DNA from: Duganella qianjiadongensis
GTDB taxonomy: Bacteria > Pseudomonadota > Gammaproteobacteria > Burkholderiales > Burkholderiaceae_D
Assembly: GCF_009857915.1 (NCBI RefSeq)
Contig: NZ_WWCM01000012.1
Span: 1-64,000 of the forward strand
Length of the DNA stretch: 64,000 nucleotides
Direction: 5' to 3'
This document shows positions 18,542-26,417 of this stretch, one piece after another (position 1 is the first letter of the stretch; each line of letters begins with the position of its first letter). The notes under the pieces are model-generated. The model was not told where the DNA came from and did no database searches. It saw only the letters and a program-made list of their open reading frames with translations. A program made the position numbers and the translations under genes.

Positions 18542-18898
18542 ATGAATCTCACCATCAGTGGACATCATCTCGAAGTGACTGCAGCGATCCGTGAATATGT
18601 GCAGAACAAACTGGAACGCGTCACCCGCCACTTTGATCAAGTGATTGATATTGCTGTCATCCTGACTGTAGATAACCTTAAAGAGAAAGAGAAGCGCCAG
18701 AAGGCCGAGATCAACCTGCGCATGTCGGGCAAAACCGTGTACGTGGAAAGCCTGTCGCAAGATCTGTACGCCGCCATCGACACTCTGATCGACAAGCTCG
18801 ATCGGCAGGTGATGAAATACAAAGACAAAGTGCAGAACCACGGCCACGATGCCATCAAGCATCTGCCAGATAGTTACGAGTCTGCCGCCGCGCTATAA
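18542..18898 (+). CDS. hpf: Ribosome hibernation promoting factor
   Basis: HPF/YfiA-family protein of 118 residues that binds the 30S decoding region and favours inactive ribosome dimers in stationary phase. The sequence [20 protein letters not shown] and the motif [20 protein letters not shown] are family hallmarks. It is the short form, lacking the dimerising C-terminal domain of long HPF. AGGAG lies five bases before ATG 18542, which is preferred over an in-frame start at 18536. A strong terminator follows, closing the kdsD-to-hpf operon. Confidence 0.95.
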   Translation: MNLTISGHHLEVTAAIREYVQNKLERVTRHFDQVIDIAVILTVDNLKEKEKRQKAEINLRMSGKTVYVESLSQDLYAAIDTLIDKLDRQVMKYKDKVQNHGHDAIKHLPDSYESAAAL

Positions 18899-18921
18899 GC
18901 CGGTCACTGCAAGATCCGATC

Positions 18922-18946
18922 AAGGGCGCCATCAGCGCCCTTTTTT
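18922..18946 (+). terminator. Rho-independent terminator after hpf
   Basis: AAGGGCGC and GCGCCCTT pair across a CATCA loop and are followed by a run of T. It ends the rpoN-hpf transcript. Confidence 0.93.
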
Positions 18947-19015
18947 GCGTCTGGAGGGCGGTCCGCTTGCCGCGCCTGCGCAGTAGAATAGCGTTTTCAC
19001 TTACCTCCTGATTCC

Positions 19016-20101
19016 ATGAGCGCACACGTCCACACCAGCGTTAGCAACGGTACCGGCCTGATCCTGCTGGACCGTCCCAAGGCCCTCAATTCCCTCTCGC
19101 TGGAGATGGTGCGCGACATCACGGCAGCGCTGCTGGCGTGGCGTGACAGTGCCGAAGTGGATGCGGTGGTGATCCGCAGCAGCAGCGAAAAAGCCTTGTG
19201 CGCCGGTGGCGATATCCGCTTCTTCTACGATGTGGGGCGCGACACGCCGCAAGCAGGCAGCGCGCTGCTGGAAGACTTCTTCACGGAAGAATATGCGCTA
19301 AACCATTTAATTCATTTTTATCCCAAGCCGTATATCGCCCTGATGGATGGGGTGGTGATGGGCGGCGGCATGGGGGTGGCGCAGGGCGGGCCGGACTGCC
19401 GTATCCGCATCGTCACCGAACGCACCAGGATGGCTATGCCGGAAGTGAATATCGGCCTGTTCCCCGATGTGGGCGGCAGCTATTTCCTGTCGCACGCCCC
19501 GGGCCAGCTGGGCAACTATCTGGGCGTCACGGGTGTGACCATCCATGCCGCTGACGCGCTGTATGCGGGGCTGGCCGATTACTTTGTGCCGAGCGCCGAA
19601 TTGCCTGCTTTGCTGGCGCTGCTGGAGGGTACTTCGGGCCAGCAACTGCGCGCGGCCATTGCGGGCTTTGCCGCGCCGTTCCAGCACGGCACCGGCGAGA
19701 GCCAGCTAGCGCAGCAGCGCGCCGCTATCGACCGGCATTTCGCCGCCGCTTCGGTGGCTGCCATCACGGCCTCGCTACAGCAGGACGACAGCGCCTTTGC
19801 TCAGAAAACCCTGCAGATCATGACCACCCGCTCGCCGCTGATGATGTGCGTGACGCATGAGCTGATCAGGCGCGGTGCAGCGCTCGGCGTAGCCGATTGC
19901 CTGCGCATGGAGCGCGCGCTGGTACGGCGCAATTTCGAGCATGGCGAAGTGATCGAAGGCGTGCGTGCTCTGGTAATCGACAAGGACAATGCGCCGCAAT
20001 GGCGTCCGGCCACGCTGGCCGAAGTGAGTGATGAACAGGTACAGCAGATGTTCGCGCCGGTCTGGCCCGCTTACGCCCATCCCCTGCGCCACTTGTCGTA
20101 A
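19016..20101 (+). CDS. 3-hydroxyisobutyryl-CoA hydrolase-like enzyme (crotonase fold)
   Basis: A 361-residue crotonase-superfamily protein closest to HIBCH, which releases 3-hydroxyisobutyrate from its CoA ester in valine breakdown. Motifs are CAGGDIRFFYD, the oxyanion-hole loop DGVVMGGGMGVAQ, and MPEVNIGLFPDVGGSYFLS with the catalytic Glu. The C-terminal extension (LRMERALVRRNFEHGEVIEGVRALVIDKD) sets HIBCH-type proteins apart from simple enoyl-CoA hydratases. It stands alone between the rpoN-hpf operon and the reverse-strand PTS-regulator genes, a place where ptsN is usually found. Confidence 0.87.
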   Translation: MSAHVHTSVSNGTGLILLDRPKALNSLSLEMVRDITAALLAWRDSAEVDAVVIRSSSEKALCAGGDIRFFYDVGRDTPQAGSALLEDFFTEEYALNHLIHFYPKPYIALMDGVVMGGGMGVAQGGPDCRIRIVTERTRMAMPEVNIGLFPDVGGSYFLSHAPGQLGNYLGVTGVTIHAADALYAGLADYFVPSAELPALLALLEGTSGQQLRAAIAGFAAPFQHGTGESQLAQQRAAIDRHFAAASVAAITASLQQDDSAFAQKTLQIMTTRSPLMMCVTHELIRRGAALGVADCLRMERALVRRNFEHGEVIEGVRALVIDKDNAPQWRPATLAEVSDEQVQQMFAPVWPAYAHPLRHLS

Positions 20102-20130
20102 GCGGGGGCTATGATGGAGCGCAATACCTG

Positions 20131-20160
20131 ATATCTGACGAAGGGCGTCGTCAGATGATA
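20131..20160. promoter_or_regulatory. Nine-base perfect inverted repeat before a small membrane-protein gene
   Basis: ATCTGACGA (20133-20141) and TCGTCAGAT (20148-20156) flank AGGGCG. No T-run follows, so it is more likely an operator, an mRNA leader hairpin or a processing site than a terminator. It sits 24 bases before the small gene. Confidence 0.5.
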
Positions 20161-20179
20161 CCCCTGTCTGGAGCTCATG

Positions 20180-20422
20180 ATGGCTACCAGTCCCTTCGAT
20201 ACGCAGAAAGTGGTTGGACGGCTGGACGTCGCGACGGAATTCAGTCTTGTCGTAAACGCGCTGGAAAAGCTGGATGCGAGAATCGAGAAGCTGGATGCGA
20301 AGTTGGACGTCAAATTGTCAGAGTTTAGACGGGATTTTATTTGCTGGGTGCTCGTCGTCTGGATATCGTTTGGCCTGTTACAAACGAGTCTGATTTTGCT
20401 GCTGCTGAAGCTTCTGCACTAG
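20180..20422 (+). CDS. Small coiled-coil membrane protein, function unknown
   Basis: An 80-residue protein. Residues ~20-50 are a heptad-like coiled coil with a repeated EKLDA/KLDAKLD pattern. Residues ~52-78 form one hydrophobic segment (CWVLVVWISFGLLQTSLILLLL). The layout recalls small coiled-coil/transmembrane proteins of the DUF1640 kind, but I do not recognise the family. ATG 20180 has GGAG six bases upstream; an ATG one codon earlier is possible. It is preceded by a hairpin and converges on rapZ with ten bases between. Confidence 0.6.
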   Translation: MATSPFDTQKVVGRLDVATEFSLVVNALEKLDARIEKLDAKLDVKLSEFRRDFICWVLVVWISFGLLQTSLILLLLKLLH

Positions 20423-20432
20423 AGCCGAAACT

Positions 20433-21296
20433 TCAGGCTTGCTCGCGATGGCGCAGCACGACTTTTTCGCTGCTCTGGAAGTAAGCCGCGAGCTGTTCTG
20501 CCATGTACACGGAGCGGTGCTGGCCGCCCGTGCAGCCGACGGCCACCGTCAGGTAGCTGCGGTTATCGGTCTTGAACGAGGGCAGCCATTTTTCGATGAA
20601 GTCGCGGATATCCTTGAACAGTTCCAGCGCGCTGGGCTGGGCGTTGAGGAAGTCGATCACGGGCTGATCGCGTCCATTCAAAGGGCGCAGCGTCAGATCG
20701 TAATAGGGATTGGGCAGCGCCCGCACATCGAAGACGAAATCGGCATCGAGCGGTACGCCCAGCTTGAAGGCGAACGACTCGAAGAACAGGATCAGCGGCG
20801 CCCGTTCGATCGCCACCAGATCCTTGACCCACGCGCGCAGCTTGTTGGCGCTCAGTTCGGAAGTATCGACCACATGGCCCAGTTTTTCGATAGGTGCCAG
20901 ACGTTCGCGCTCTTCCAGTATGCATTCGATCAGGGTGCGGCGCGAAGCGGGATTCTGCCCCGGACGCAGTTCGTGCGACAGCGGGTGGCTGCGCCGCGTT
21001 TCCGAGAAGCGCGCCACCAGTGAATGGGTATTTGCGGTCAGGAACATCACTTTGACGTCGTGCCCCTGCTCGCGCAGGCGCGTTACGTCGTCCGGCAGGC
21101 TGGCCAGCGATGCGGAGCTGCGCGCGTCCACCGCCACGGCCAGGGCGTCCAGACCTTCCTTGGTCAGGGTATCGACCAGACTGGCCAGCAGCGCTGGCGG
21201 CAGGTTGTCGACGCAATAGTAGCCAGTGTCTTCAAGGACGTTGAGGGCGACGGATTTGCCGGAGCCGGAGATGCCGGTTAAGAGTACGATACGCAT
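20433..21296 (-). CDS. rapZ: RNase adapter RapZ
   Basis: A 287-residue P-loop protein. In E. coli RapZ presents the small RNA GlmZ to RNase E and so tunes glucosamine-6-phosphate synthase. Walker A is GISGSGKS at residues ~8-15. The conserved C-terminal domain contains [19 protein letters not shown]. The ATG at 21296 starts [13 protein letters not shown]; an upstream in-frame ATG would add 22 unlikely residues. It is the last gene of a ptsN-hprK-rapZ group on the minus strand. Whether a GlmZ-like RNA exists in this organism is unknown. Confidence 0.95.
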   Translation of the reverse strand: MRIVLLTGISGSGKSVALNVLEDTGYYCVDNLPPALLASLVDTLTKEGLDALAVAVDARSSASLASLPDDVTRLREQGHDVKVMFLTANTHSLVARFSETRRSHPLSHELRPGQNPASRRTLIECILEERERLAPIEKLGHVVDTSELSANKLRAWVKDLVAIERAPLILFFESFAFKLGVPLDADFVFDVRALPNPYYDLTLRPLNGRDQPVIDFLNAQPSALELFKDIRDFIEKWLPSFKTDNRSYLTVAVGCTGGQHRSVYMAEQLAAYFQSSEKVVLRHREQA

Positions 21297-21375
21297 AGGA
21301 CAGGATGATACCGCAGGCAGCAAAGCTGTGTTGTTATCGGCACCATTTGGCGCCAATAACAACAGATGAGAATGA

Positions 21376-22311
21376 TCAATCGCCGCTCATGGCCTGACGC
21401 TGGCGTTCCATGAATTCCTGCAGCGTGTCGATGCCGCGCAGTTGCAGGATGGTGTTGCGCACAGCGGCCTCCAGCAGCACCGCGATGTTGCGGCCGGCCG
21501 CCACGGGGATCACTACCTTGCGCACCGGCAGGCCCAGCACGTCCTCGGTAGGAAACTGGAAGGGCAGGCGCTCCACTTCTTCATCAGCGGCGCCGCGGCG
21601 TACCAGATGCACGATCAGCTTGAGGCGCATCTTGCGGCGTACTGCCGTCTCGCCAAAGATGGCTTTGATGTCCAGCAGCCCCAGCCCGCGCACTTCCAGC
21701 AGATTCTGCAGCAGCGGCGGGCAGCGGCCTTCGATCATGTTCGGTGCGATGCGTGAGAACTCCACGGCATCATCGGCCACCAGACCGTGCGAACGCGAAA
21801 TCAGTTCCAGCCCCAGTTCGCTCTTGCCCAGACCGGAATCGCCGGTAATCAGCACGCCCACACCGAGCACGTCCATGAACACGCCGTGCATGATGATGCG
21901 CTGGGCCAGCTTCTTCGACAGGTACACGCGCAGAAAGTCGATCACCTGTGCCGCCGGCAGCGGCGTGGAGAACAGCGGAATATTTTTTTCGTCGCAGATG
22001 GCGAGGATGTCGGGCGGGGTTTCCAGCCCTTGCGCGATGATCAGCGCGGGCGGACCGCCGGCAATCAGCTCGCCGATCACGTGGGCGCGCGTGAGCGATT
22101 TGAGACGCTGGTAGTAATTGATTTCCTGATGGCCGAATACCTGTATCCGGCCCGGGTGGATGGTGTTCAGGTGGCCCACCTGATCGGCGGCCGAAGCGAC
22201 GTCGCCGGAAATGAGGCGTTCGCCGCCGGGGAAGCCGGCGAACCAGCCTAGCTGCAAACTTTCGCGATTATCGTCGTACAGGCGTTGTATCGTCAGCGGA
22301 GTTTGCAGCAT
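21376..22311 (-). CDS. hprK: HPr kinase/phosphorylase
   Basis: A 311-residue bifunctional enzyme that phosphorylates and dephosphorylates Ser of HPr-type phosphocarriers. The P-loop is [14 protein letters not shown], with the catalytic His in [11 protein letters not shown] shortly before it. The family signature [16 protein letters not shown] follows. In betaproteobacteria lacking full sugar PTS the enzyme is thought to act within the PTS-Ntr branch. It lies between ptsN and rapZ. Confidence 0.97.
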   Translation of the reverse strand: MLQTPLTIQRLYDDNRESLQLGWFAGFPGGERLISGDVASAADQVGHLNTIHPGRIQVFGHQEINYYQRLKSLTRAHVIGELIAGGPPALIIAQGLETPPDILAICDEKNIPLFSTPLPAAQVIDFLRVYLSKKLAQRIIMHGVFMDVLGVGVLITGDSGLGKSELGLELISRSHGLVADDAVEFSRIAPNMIEGRCPPLLQNLLEVRGLGLLDIKAIFGETAVRRKMRLKLIVHLVRRGAADEEVERLPFQFPTEDVLGLPVRKVVIPVAAGRNIAVLLEAAVRNTILQLRGIDTLQEFMERQRQAMSGD

Positions 22312-22378
22312 GGGGCGTCTTCGTGATGGGTTGAACTAGCTGGTAGTGTAACCCATAGTCAGCCGCCCCTACACTAAC

Positions 22379-22861
22379 TTAGCCTGCTGCCTGCAGCGTC
22401 GGCACCCAGCTGATGATGCGCTGGTACACGGAAGCGGGATCAGGATCGGTCGTCAGCGCTGCGCGGAAAGCGTCGTCGGAGAACATTTCGGCGATTTCGG
22501 ACAGGATTTCCAGATGCTGCTGGGTGACGTGGTCAGGGATCAGCAGGAAAAACAACAGATTGACAGGTTTGCCGTCCGGCGATTCGAACGGAATCGGCTC
22601 GGCCAGACGCACAAACGCCGCCAGCGGCGACTTCAGGCTCTTCATGCCTTTGACGCGGCCGTGCGGAACCGCCACACCATGCCCCAGTCCGGTGGAACCC
22701 AGACGTTCGCGCGCGAACAGATTGTCCGAGACGGTGGAGCGGGCGATGCCGCAGTTGTTTTCGAAGATCAGGCCGGCTTGCTCGAAAGCGCGCTTCTTGC
22801 TGGACACTTCCAGATCGAGCTGCACGTTTTCCAGAGAGAGTATTTTGCTAAGGTTATTCAT
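22379..22861 (-). CDS. ptsN: Nitrogen-regulatory EIIA (PTS-Ntr)
   Basis: A 160-residue EIIA-Ntr protein, the phosphoryl acceptor at the end of the PTS-Ntr chain. Unphosphorylated EIIA-Ntr regulates potassium transport and stress kinases in other bacteria. The phosphorylated His lies in GHGVAVPHGRV at about residue 66. It is the first gene of the minus-strand group ptsN-hprK-rapZ. In many betaproteobacteria these genes follow rpoN-hpf on the same strand, so here the block is inverted and displaced by about 1.5 kb. Confidence 0.96.
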   Translation of the reverse strand: MNNLSKILSLENVQLDLEVSSKKRAFEQAGLIFENNCGIARSTVSDNLFARERLGSTGLGHGVAVPHGRVKGMKSLKSPLAAFVRLAEPIPFESPDGKPVNLLFFLLIPDHVTQQHLEILSEIAEMFSDDAFRAALTTDPDPASVYQRIISWVPTLQAAG

Positions 22862-22906
22862 ATTGCGAATAGAATGTTGCGGCGCACAAATGCGGCCTGC
22901 GAGCGC

Positions 22907-22912
22907 ATTATA
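22907..22912 (-). promoter_or_regulatory. -10 box candidate for ptsN-hprK-rapZ
   Basis: Read on the minus strand this is TATAAT, 46 bases before the ptsN ATG. The hexamer CAGGTG lies 18 bases further upstream and is a poor -35. Confidence 0.45.
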
Positions 22913-23046
22913 GGCTTTTTTCTGTCCGGCACCTGAAAACCTGTAGCGTGGTGCGGCACGCTGCTGCCTATGTGCTTATGATACGCCTGAATTAAGCGTG
23001 CCGATCAGAAATGTATCGTGCCGGTGGCATACGGCACACTGAGGCT

Positions 23047-23880
23047 TTACTGGCGCGCGCCGCGCAGATTGGCCGGTTTCTGGGCGCTGCTGAAGTTGCT
23101 GCGCCAGGGATTGATATCGAGCCCGCCACGGCGCGTGTAGCGCGCGTACACGGCCAGCTGCTGCGGGTGGCACTGGCGCAGGATATCGATGAAGATGCGC
23201 TCCACGCACTGCTCGTGGAACTCATTGTGTTCGCGAAAGCCTATCAGGTAGCGCAGCAGACTTTCCTGATCGATCTGCGGTCCGGCGTAATGGATCTGCA
23301 CGCTGGCCCAGTCCGGCTGGCCCGTGACCAGACAGTTCGATTTGAGCAGGTGCGACACCAGCTTTTCTTCCACCGGCTCTTCGTCCAGCGCCGCTTTCAG
23401 CAGCGCGGGATCGGGACTGTAGTGATCGACTTCGATGTCGAGACGGTCGAGCAGCAGGCCATCGAGTTCACCCATGGTGATCATGCCGAATTCTTCCGGC
23501 TGGGTCAGCGAGATGTGCACATTCGCGCCTACCGCTTTGGAGAGATCCTGTTGCAGCAAGGTCTTCAGCGCCACCACGCTATCGAGCCGGGTCTGGTTGT
23601 AGGAATTCAGGTAGAGCTTGAAGGACTTCGATTCGACGATGTTGGGCGAGTCGGCCGGCACGGTAATGCGGGCAATGGCCACCTGCGGTTTGCCGCGCTG
23701 GTTGAGCCACGAAATTTCGTAGGCGTTCCAGATATCCACGCCGAAGAAGGGCAGCGTGCCCGTCAGGCCCAGTTCATCGCGCTTGCCCTGCCGTGGAATC
23801 GGGAACAGCAATTCCGGTGCGTAATCAGTACGGTAGGCAGAGTTTTTTCCCAGCGGGGACAGATCGGCGGTGTTGGTCAT
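23047..23880 (-). CDS. queF: NADPH-dependent 7-cyano-7-deazaguanine reductase
   Basis: QueF reduces the nitrile preQ0 to the amine preQ1 for queuosine of tRNA. The 277-residue protein is the long, two-domain E. coli-type form. The QueF motif is [15 protein letters not shown]. The C-terminal half carries the nucleophilic Cys in [11 protein letters not shown] and the His/Glu region [13 protein letters not shown] 23880 is chosen over 23910 because the sequence from [11 protein letters not shown] is family-like. It is followed on the same strand by the ptsN group after about 190 bases and preceded by ilvA. Confidence 0.95.
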   Translation of the reverse strand: MTNTADLSPLGKNSAYRTDYAPELLFPIPRQGKRDELGLTGTLPFFGVDIWNAYEISWLNQRGKPQVAIARITVPADSPNIVESKSFKLYLNSYNQTRLDSVVALKTLLQQDLSKAVGANVHISLTQPEEFGMITMGELDGLLLDRLDIEVDHYSPDPALLKAALDEEPVEEKLVSHLLKSNCLVTGQPDWASVQIHYAGPQIDQESLLRYLIGFREHNEFHEQCVERIFIDILRQCHPQQLAVYARYTRRGGLDINPWRSNFSSAQKPANLRGARQ

Positions 23881-23942
23881 GACGGTGCTCTTGTTGGTGA
23901 AGGACGGCATAGTAGCGCAAACCTTGCCGTCCTGCCCGGCGC

Positions 23943-25478
23943 TTAGCCGAGGAATAGTTTGTACACGGGGTTGGCGCTTTCATCCCAGTAGCGGTAGCCG
24001 AGTGTGGTGAGGAACTGGGCGAACTGTTCCATTTCCTCCTGCGGTACCTGCAGGCCGATCAGAATCCGGCCCACATCGCCACCCTGGCTGCGGTAATGGC
24101 ACAGCGAGATATTCCAGTTGGGCGCCATCGAGTTGAGGAAGCGCATCAGCGCGCCCGGACGCTCGGGGAACTCGAAACGGTACAGCAGTTCGTCCTGCGC
24201 CAGCGCGCTCTTGCCGCCTACCAGATGGCGGATGTGGGCCTTGGCCAGCTCGTCGTGGGTCAGGTCCAGCGTGCGGAAATCCTGCTGCTCGAAGCTGCGC
24301 GCCAGTTTGCTCGATTCGCCACGGTCGGCAATCTGCACACCGACGAACACGTGGGCTTCATCCTTGTCGCTGATACGGTAGTTGAACTCGGTCACATTGC
24401 GCGGGCCTACCAGTGCGCAGAAGCGCTTGAAGCTGCCGCGCTGCTCGGGCAGGGTGACGGCGAACACGGCTTCGCGCGATTCGCCCAGTTCGGCACGCTC
24501 GGCCACAAAGCGCAGGCGGTCGAAATTCATATTGGCGCCGCAGGCGATGGTGATCAGAGTCTGGTTTTCGACCGGGTCCTTGGTCAGCGCGGCCCGTTCG
24601 ATATAGGCCTTGGCGCCCGCCACGGCCAGTGCGCCGGCCGGTTCGAGGATGCTGCGGGTATCGGTGAACACGTCCTTGATGGCGGCGCAGATGGCGTCGG
24701 TATCGACGAGAATGATGTCGTCCACATATTGTTGGGTCAGGCGGAAGGTTTCTTCGCCCACCAGACGCACGGCCGTGCCGTCCGAGAACAGGCCGACATC
24801 GGACAGGGTGACCCGCTCGCCGGCCTTGATGCTGCGTGCCATCGCGTCCGAGTCCAGCGTCTGCACGCCGATGATCTTGATGTCGGGACGGATGGCCTTG
24901 ACGTAGGCGGCGACGCCCGAGATCAGGCCGCCACCGCCGATGGCGACGAAGATCGCGTGTATCGGGCCGGAATGCTGGCGCAGGATTTCCATGCCGATAG
25001 TGCCCTGACCGGCGATCACGTCCGGATCGTCGAAGGGGTGGACGAAGGTCAGCTTCTGTTCCTGTTCCAGCAGCAGGGCGTGGTTGTAGGCGTCGGTGTA
25101 GGATTCGCCGTGCAGCACCACTTCCACGGAAGGACCGCCGCGCGACTTGACGGCATCGATCTTGACCTGGGGCGTGGTGGTGGGCATCACGATCAGGGCG
25201 CGGCAACCCAGTTTGGCGGCGGACAGGGCCACGCCCTGCGCGTGGTTGCCGGCCGAAGCGCAGATCACGCCGCGCTTGCGCTGGGCATCGCTGAGGTGAG
25301 CCATTTTGTTGTAGGCGCCACGAATCTTGAAGCTGAACACGCTCTGCATGTCCTCGCGCTTGTAGTAAATTCGGTTGCCGCAGCGCTGCGACAGGGCAGG
25401 TGCGTGCTCGAGCGGGGTTTCAGTGGCGACGTCGTAGACGCGGGCGGTCAGGATTTTCTTCAGATAATCGATGGTCAT
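23943..25478 (-). CDS. ilvA: Threonine ammonia-lyase, biosynthetic
   Basis: IlvA deaminates threonine to 2-oxobutanoate, the first step to isoleucine. The 511-residue length is that of the allosteric biosynthetic enzyme. The PLP lysine is in [14 protein letters not shown], and the phosphate-binding loop is [11 protein letters not shown]. Two ACT-like regulatory domains follow from about residue 325 ([18 protein letters not shown] and [17 protein letters not shown]), so isoleucine inhibition is expected. ATG 25478 ([10 protein letters not shown]) is preferred to a TTG three codons upstream. No leader peptide or attenuator was seen upstream. Confidence 0.97.
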   Translation of the reverse strand: MTIDYLKKILTARVYDVATETPLEHAPALSQRCGNRIYYKREDMQSVFSFKIRGAYNKMAHLSDAQRKRGVICASAGNHAQGVALSAAKLGCRALIVMPTTTPQVKIDAVKSRGGPSVEVVLHGESYTDAYNHALLLEQEQKLTFVHPFDDPDVIAGQGTIGMEILRQHSGPIHAIFVAIGGGGLISGVAAYVKAIRPDIKIIGVQTLDSDAMARSIKAGERVTLSDVGLFSDGTAVRLVGEETFRLTQQYVDDIILVDTDAICAAIKDVFTDTRSILEPAGALAVAGAKAYIERAALTKDPVENQTLITIACGANMNFDRLRFVAERAELGESREAVFAVTLPEQRGSFKRFCALVGPRNVTEFNYRISDKDEAHVFVGVQIADRGESSKLARSFEQQDFRTLDLTHDELAKAHIRHLVGGKSALAQDELLYRFEFPERPGALMRFLNSMAPNWNISLCHYRSQGGDVGRILIGLQVPQEEMEQFAQFLTTLGYRYWDESANPVYKLFLG

Positions 25479-25634
25479 GGTCTGCAAACATAATGATTCC
25501 GGGCCAGATAATTCTGGTGCGTACGGTACTTCAAGCTATGCTAACTAACCGGCGGGTGACCGGGGTGGAGCAGGGCGCTGGCACAGCGCGGGTGGGCGCA
25601 AGCCGGACGGTGCATTCATGCGGATGCAATTTAT

Positions 25635-25640
25635 TATAAT
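25635..25640 (+). promoter_or_regulatory. -10 box candidate in the ilvA/yqaA divergent region
   Basis: ATTATAAT is self-complementary, so a TATAAT reads in both directions here. It is 54 bases before the YqaA-like start. No good -35 box was found on either side. Confidence 0.3.
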
Positions 25641-25693
25641 GGACACCTTCCCCACATCTAAAGAAAGCGCTGAATTAAGCGCAGAAGCAAACG

Positions 25694-26185
25694 ATGATCG
25701 AATCTGCAATAGGCTGGCTGCTCGCTGTGCTGGCAGCACCGCAAGTGGGGCTGACTTCCGTTTTTCTGGTGAGCCTGATCTCGGCCACGCTGGTGCCGCT
25801 AGGCTCGGAACCGGCCGTATTTGCCGTGGTCAAAGCCAATCCTGCCCTGTTCTGGGCCACCATAGGCGTGGCCACCGTCGGCAATACGCTGGGCGGGGCC
25901 ATCGATTACTGGATGGGCTATCAGGCCAAGCAGTCGTTCGCGCGCGAGCGCCAGAGCCGCTGGTTTCACTGGCTGGAACGCTATGGCGCCAAGACCATGC
26001 TGCTGGCCTGGCTGCCCGGCATAGGCGATCCGCTCTGCACGCTGGGCGGCTGGCTGCACCTGCCGTTCTGGCCCAGCATTGCCTATATGGCTGTGGGGAA
26101 ATTCCTGCGTTACCTGTGCATGACAGCACTATTGTTGTATGTGCCGGACGGGTTCTGGCGCAGTATCGCCCATCTGCTGGGCTAG
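25694..26185 (+). CDS. YqaA-family membrane protein (DedA/SNARE-associated fold)
   Basis: A 163-residue integral membrane protein with four or five hydrophobic segments. Motifs typical of YqaA are FLVSLISATLVPLGSEPAVFA, GNTLGGAIDYWMGYQA and LLAWLPGIGDPLCTLGGWL. Members of the wider DedA superfamily help translocate undecaprenyl-phosphate or phosphatidylethanolamine; the role of the YqaA branch is not established. The gene is divergent from ilvA. Confidence 0.88.
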   Translation: MIESAIGWLLAVLAAPQVGLTSVFLVSLISATLVPLGSEPAVFAVVKANPALFWATIGVATVGNTLGGAIDYWMGYQAKQSFARERQSRWFHWLERYGAKTMLLAWLPGIGDPLCTLGGWLHLPFWPSIAYMAVGKFLRYLCMTALLLYVPDGFWRSIAHLLG

Positions 26186-26246
26186 TTTGGTGCAATTAAA
26201 CATATTGTCAACAAGCTGAGTTTGTGAATTAAATTCAGTTTTGTTT

Positions 26247-26278
26247 CAGGTTTCGGCATTTATTGCTAATGAAACCTG
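26247..26278. promoter_or_regulatory. Eight-base inverted repeat in the leader of the FAD/Fe-S oxidoreductase
   Basis: CAGGTTTC (26247-26254) and GAAACCTG (26271-26278) flank a 16-base AT-rich loop. Just before it lies the short dyad TGAATTAAATTCA. A TAGAAT at 26366-26371 could be the -10 box, in which case the repeats are upstream operators rather than part of the mRNA. Confidence 0.4.
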
Positions 26279-26417
26279 CGATTTTCAAATTATTCGCGGA
26301 TTAATTGCGTGGTCAATGGCCCTAGGCCACGGAAGGCTGTTCCGGCGTGGTGCGCCGCAATACGCTAGAATGACCCTCCCGGCTAATGTCACTAGTCGTC
26401 TCCAGTCGAAACGCAAT

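Noticed and set aside
19016..20101. Plain enoyl-CoA hydratase call for this gene
   Set aside because: The protein is about 100 residues longer than a hydratase and carries the C-terminal HIBCH-type region.
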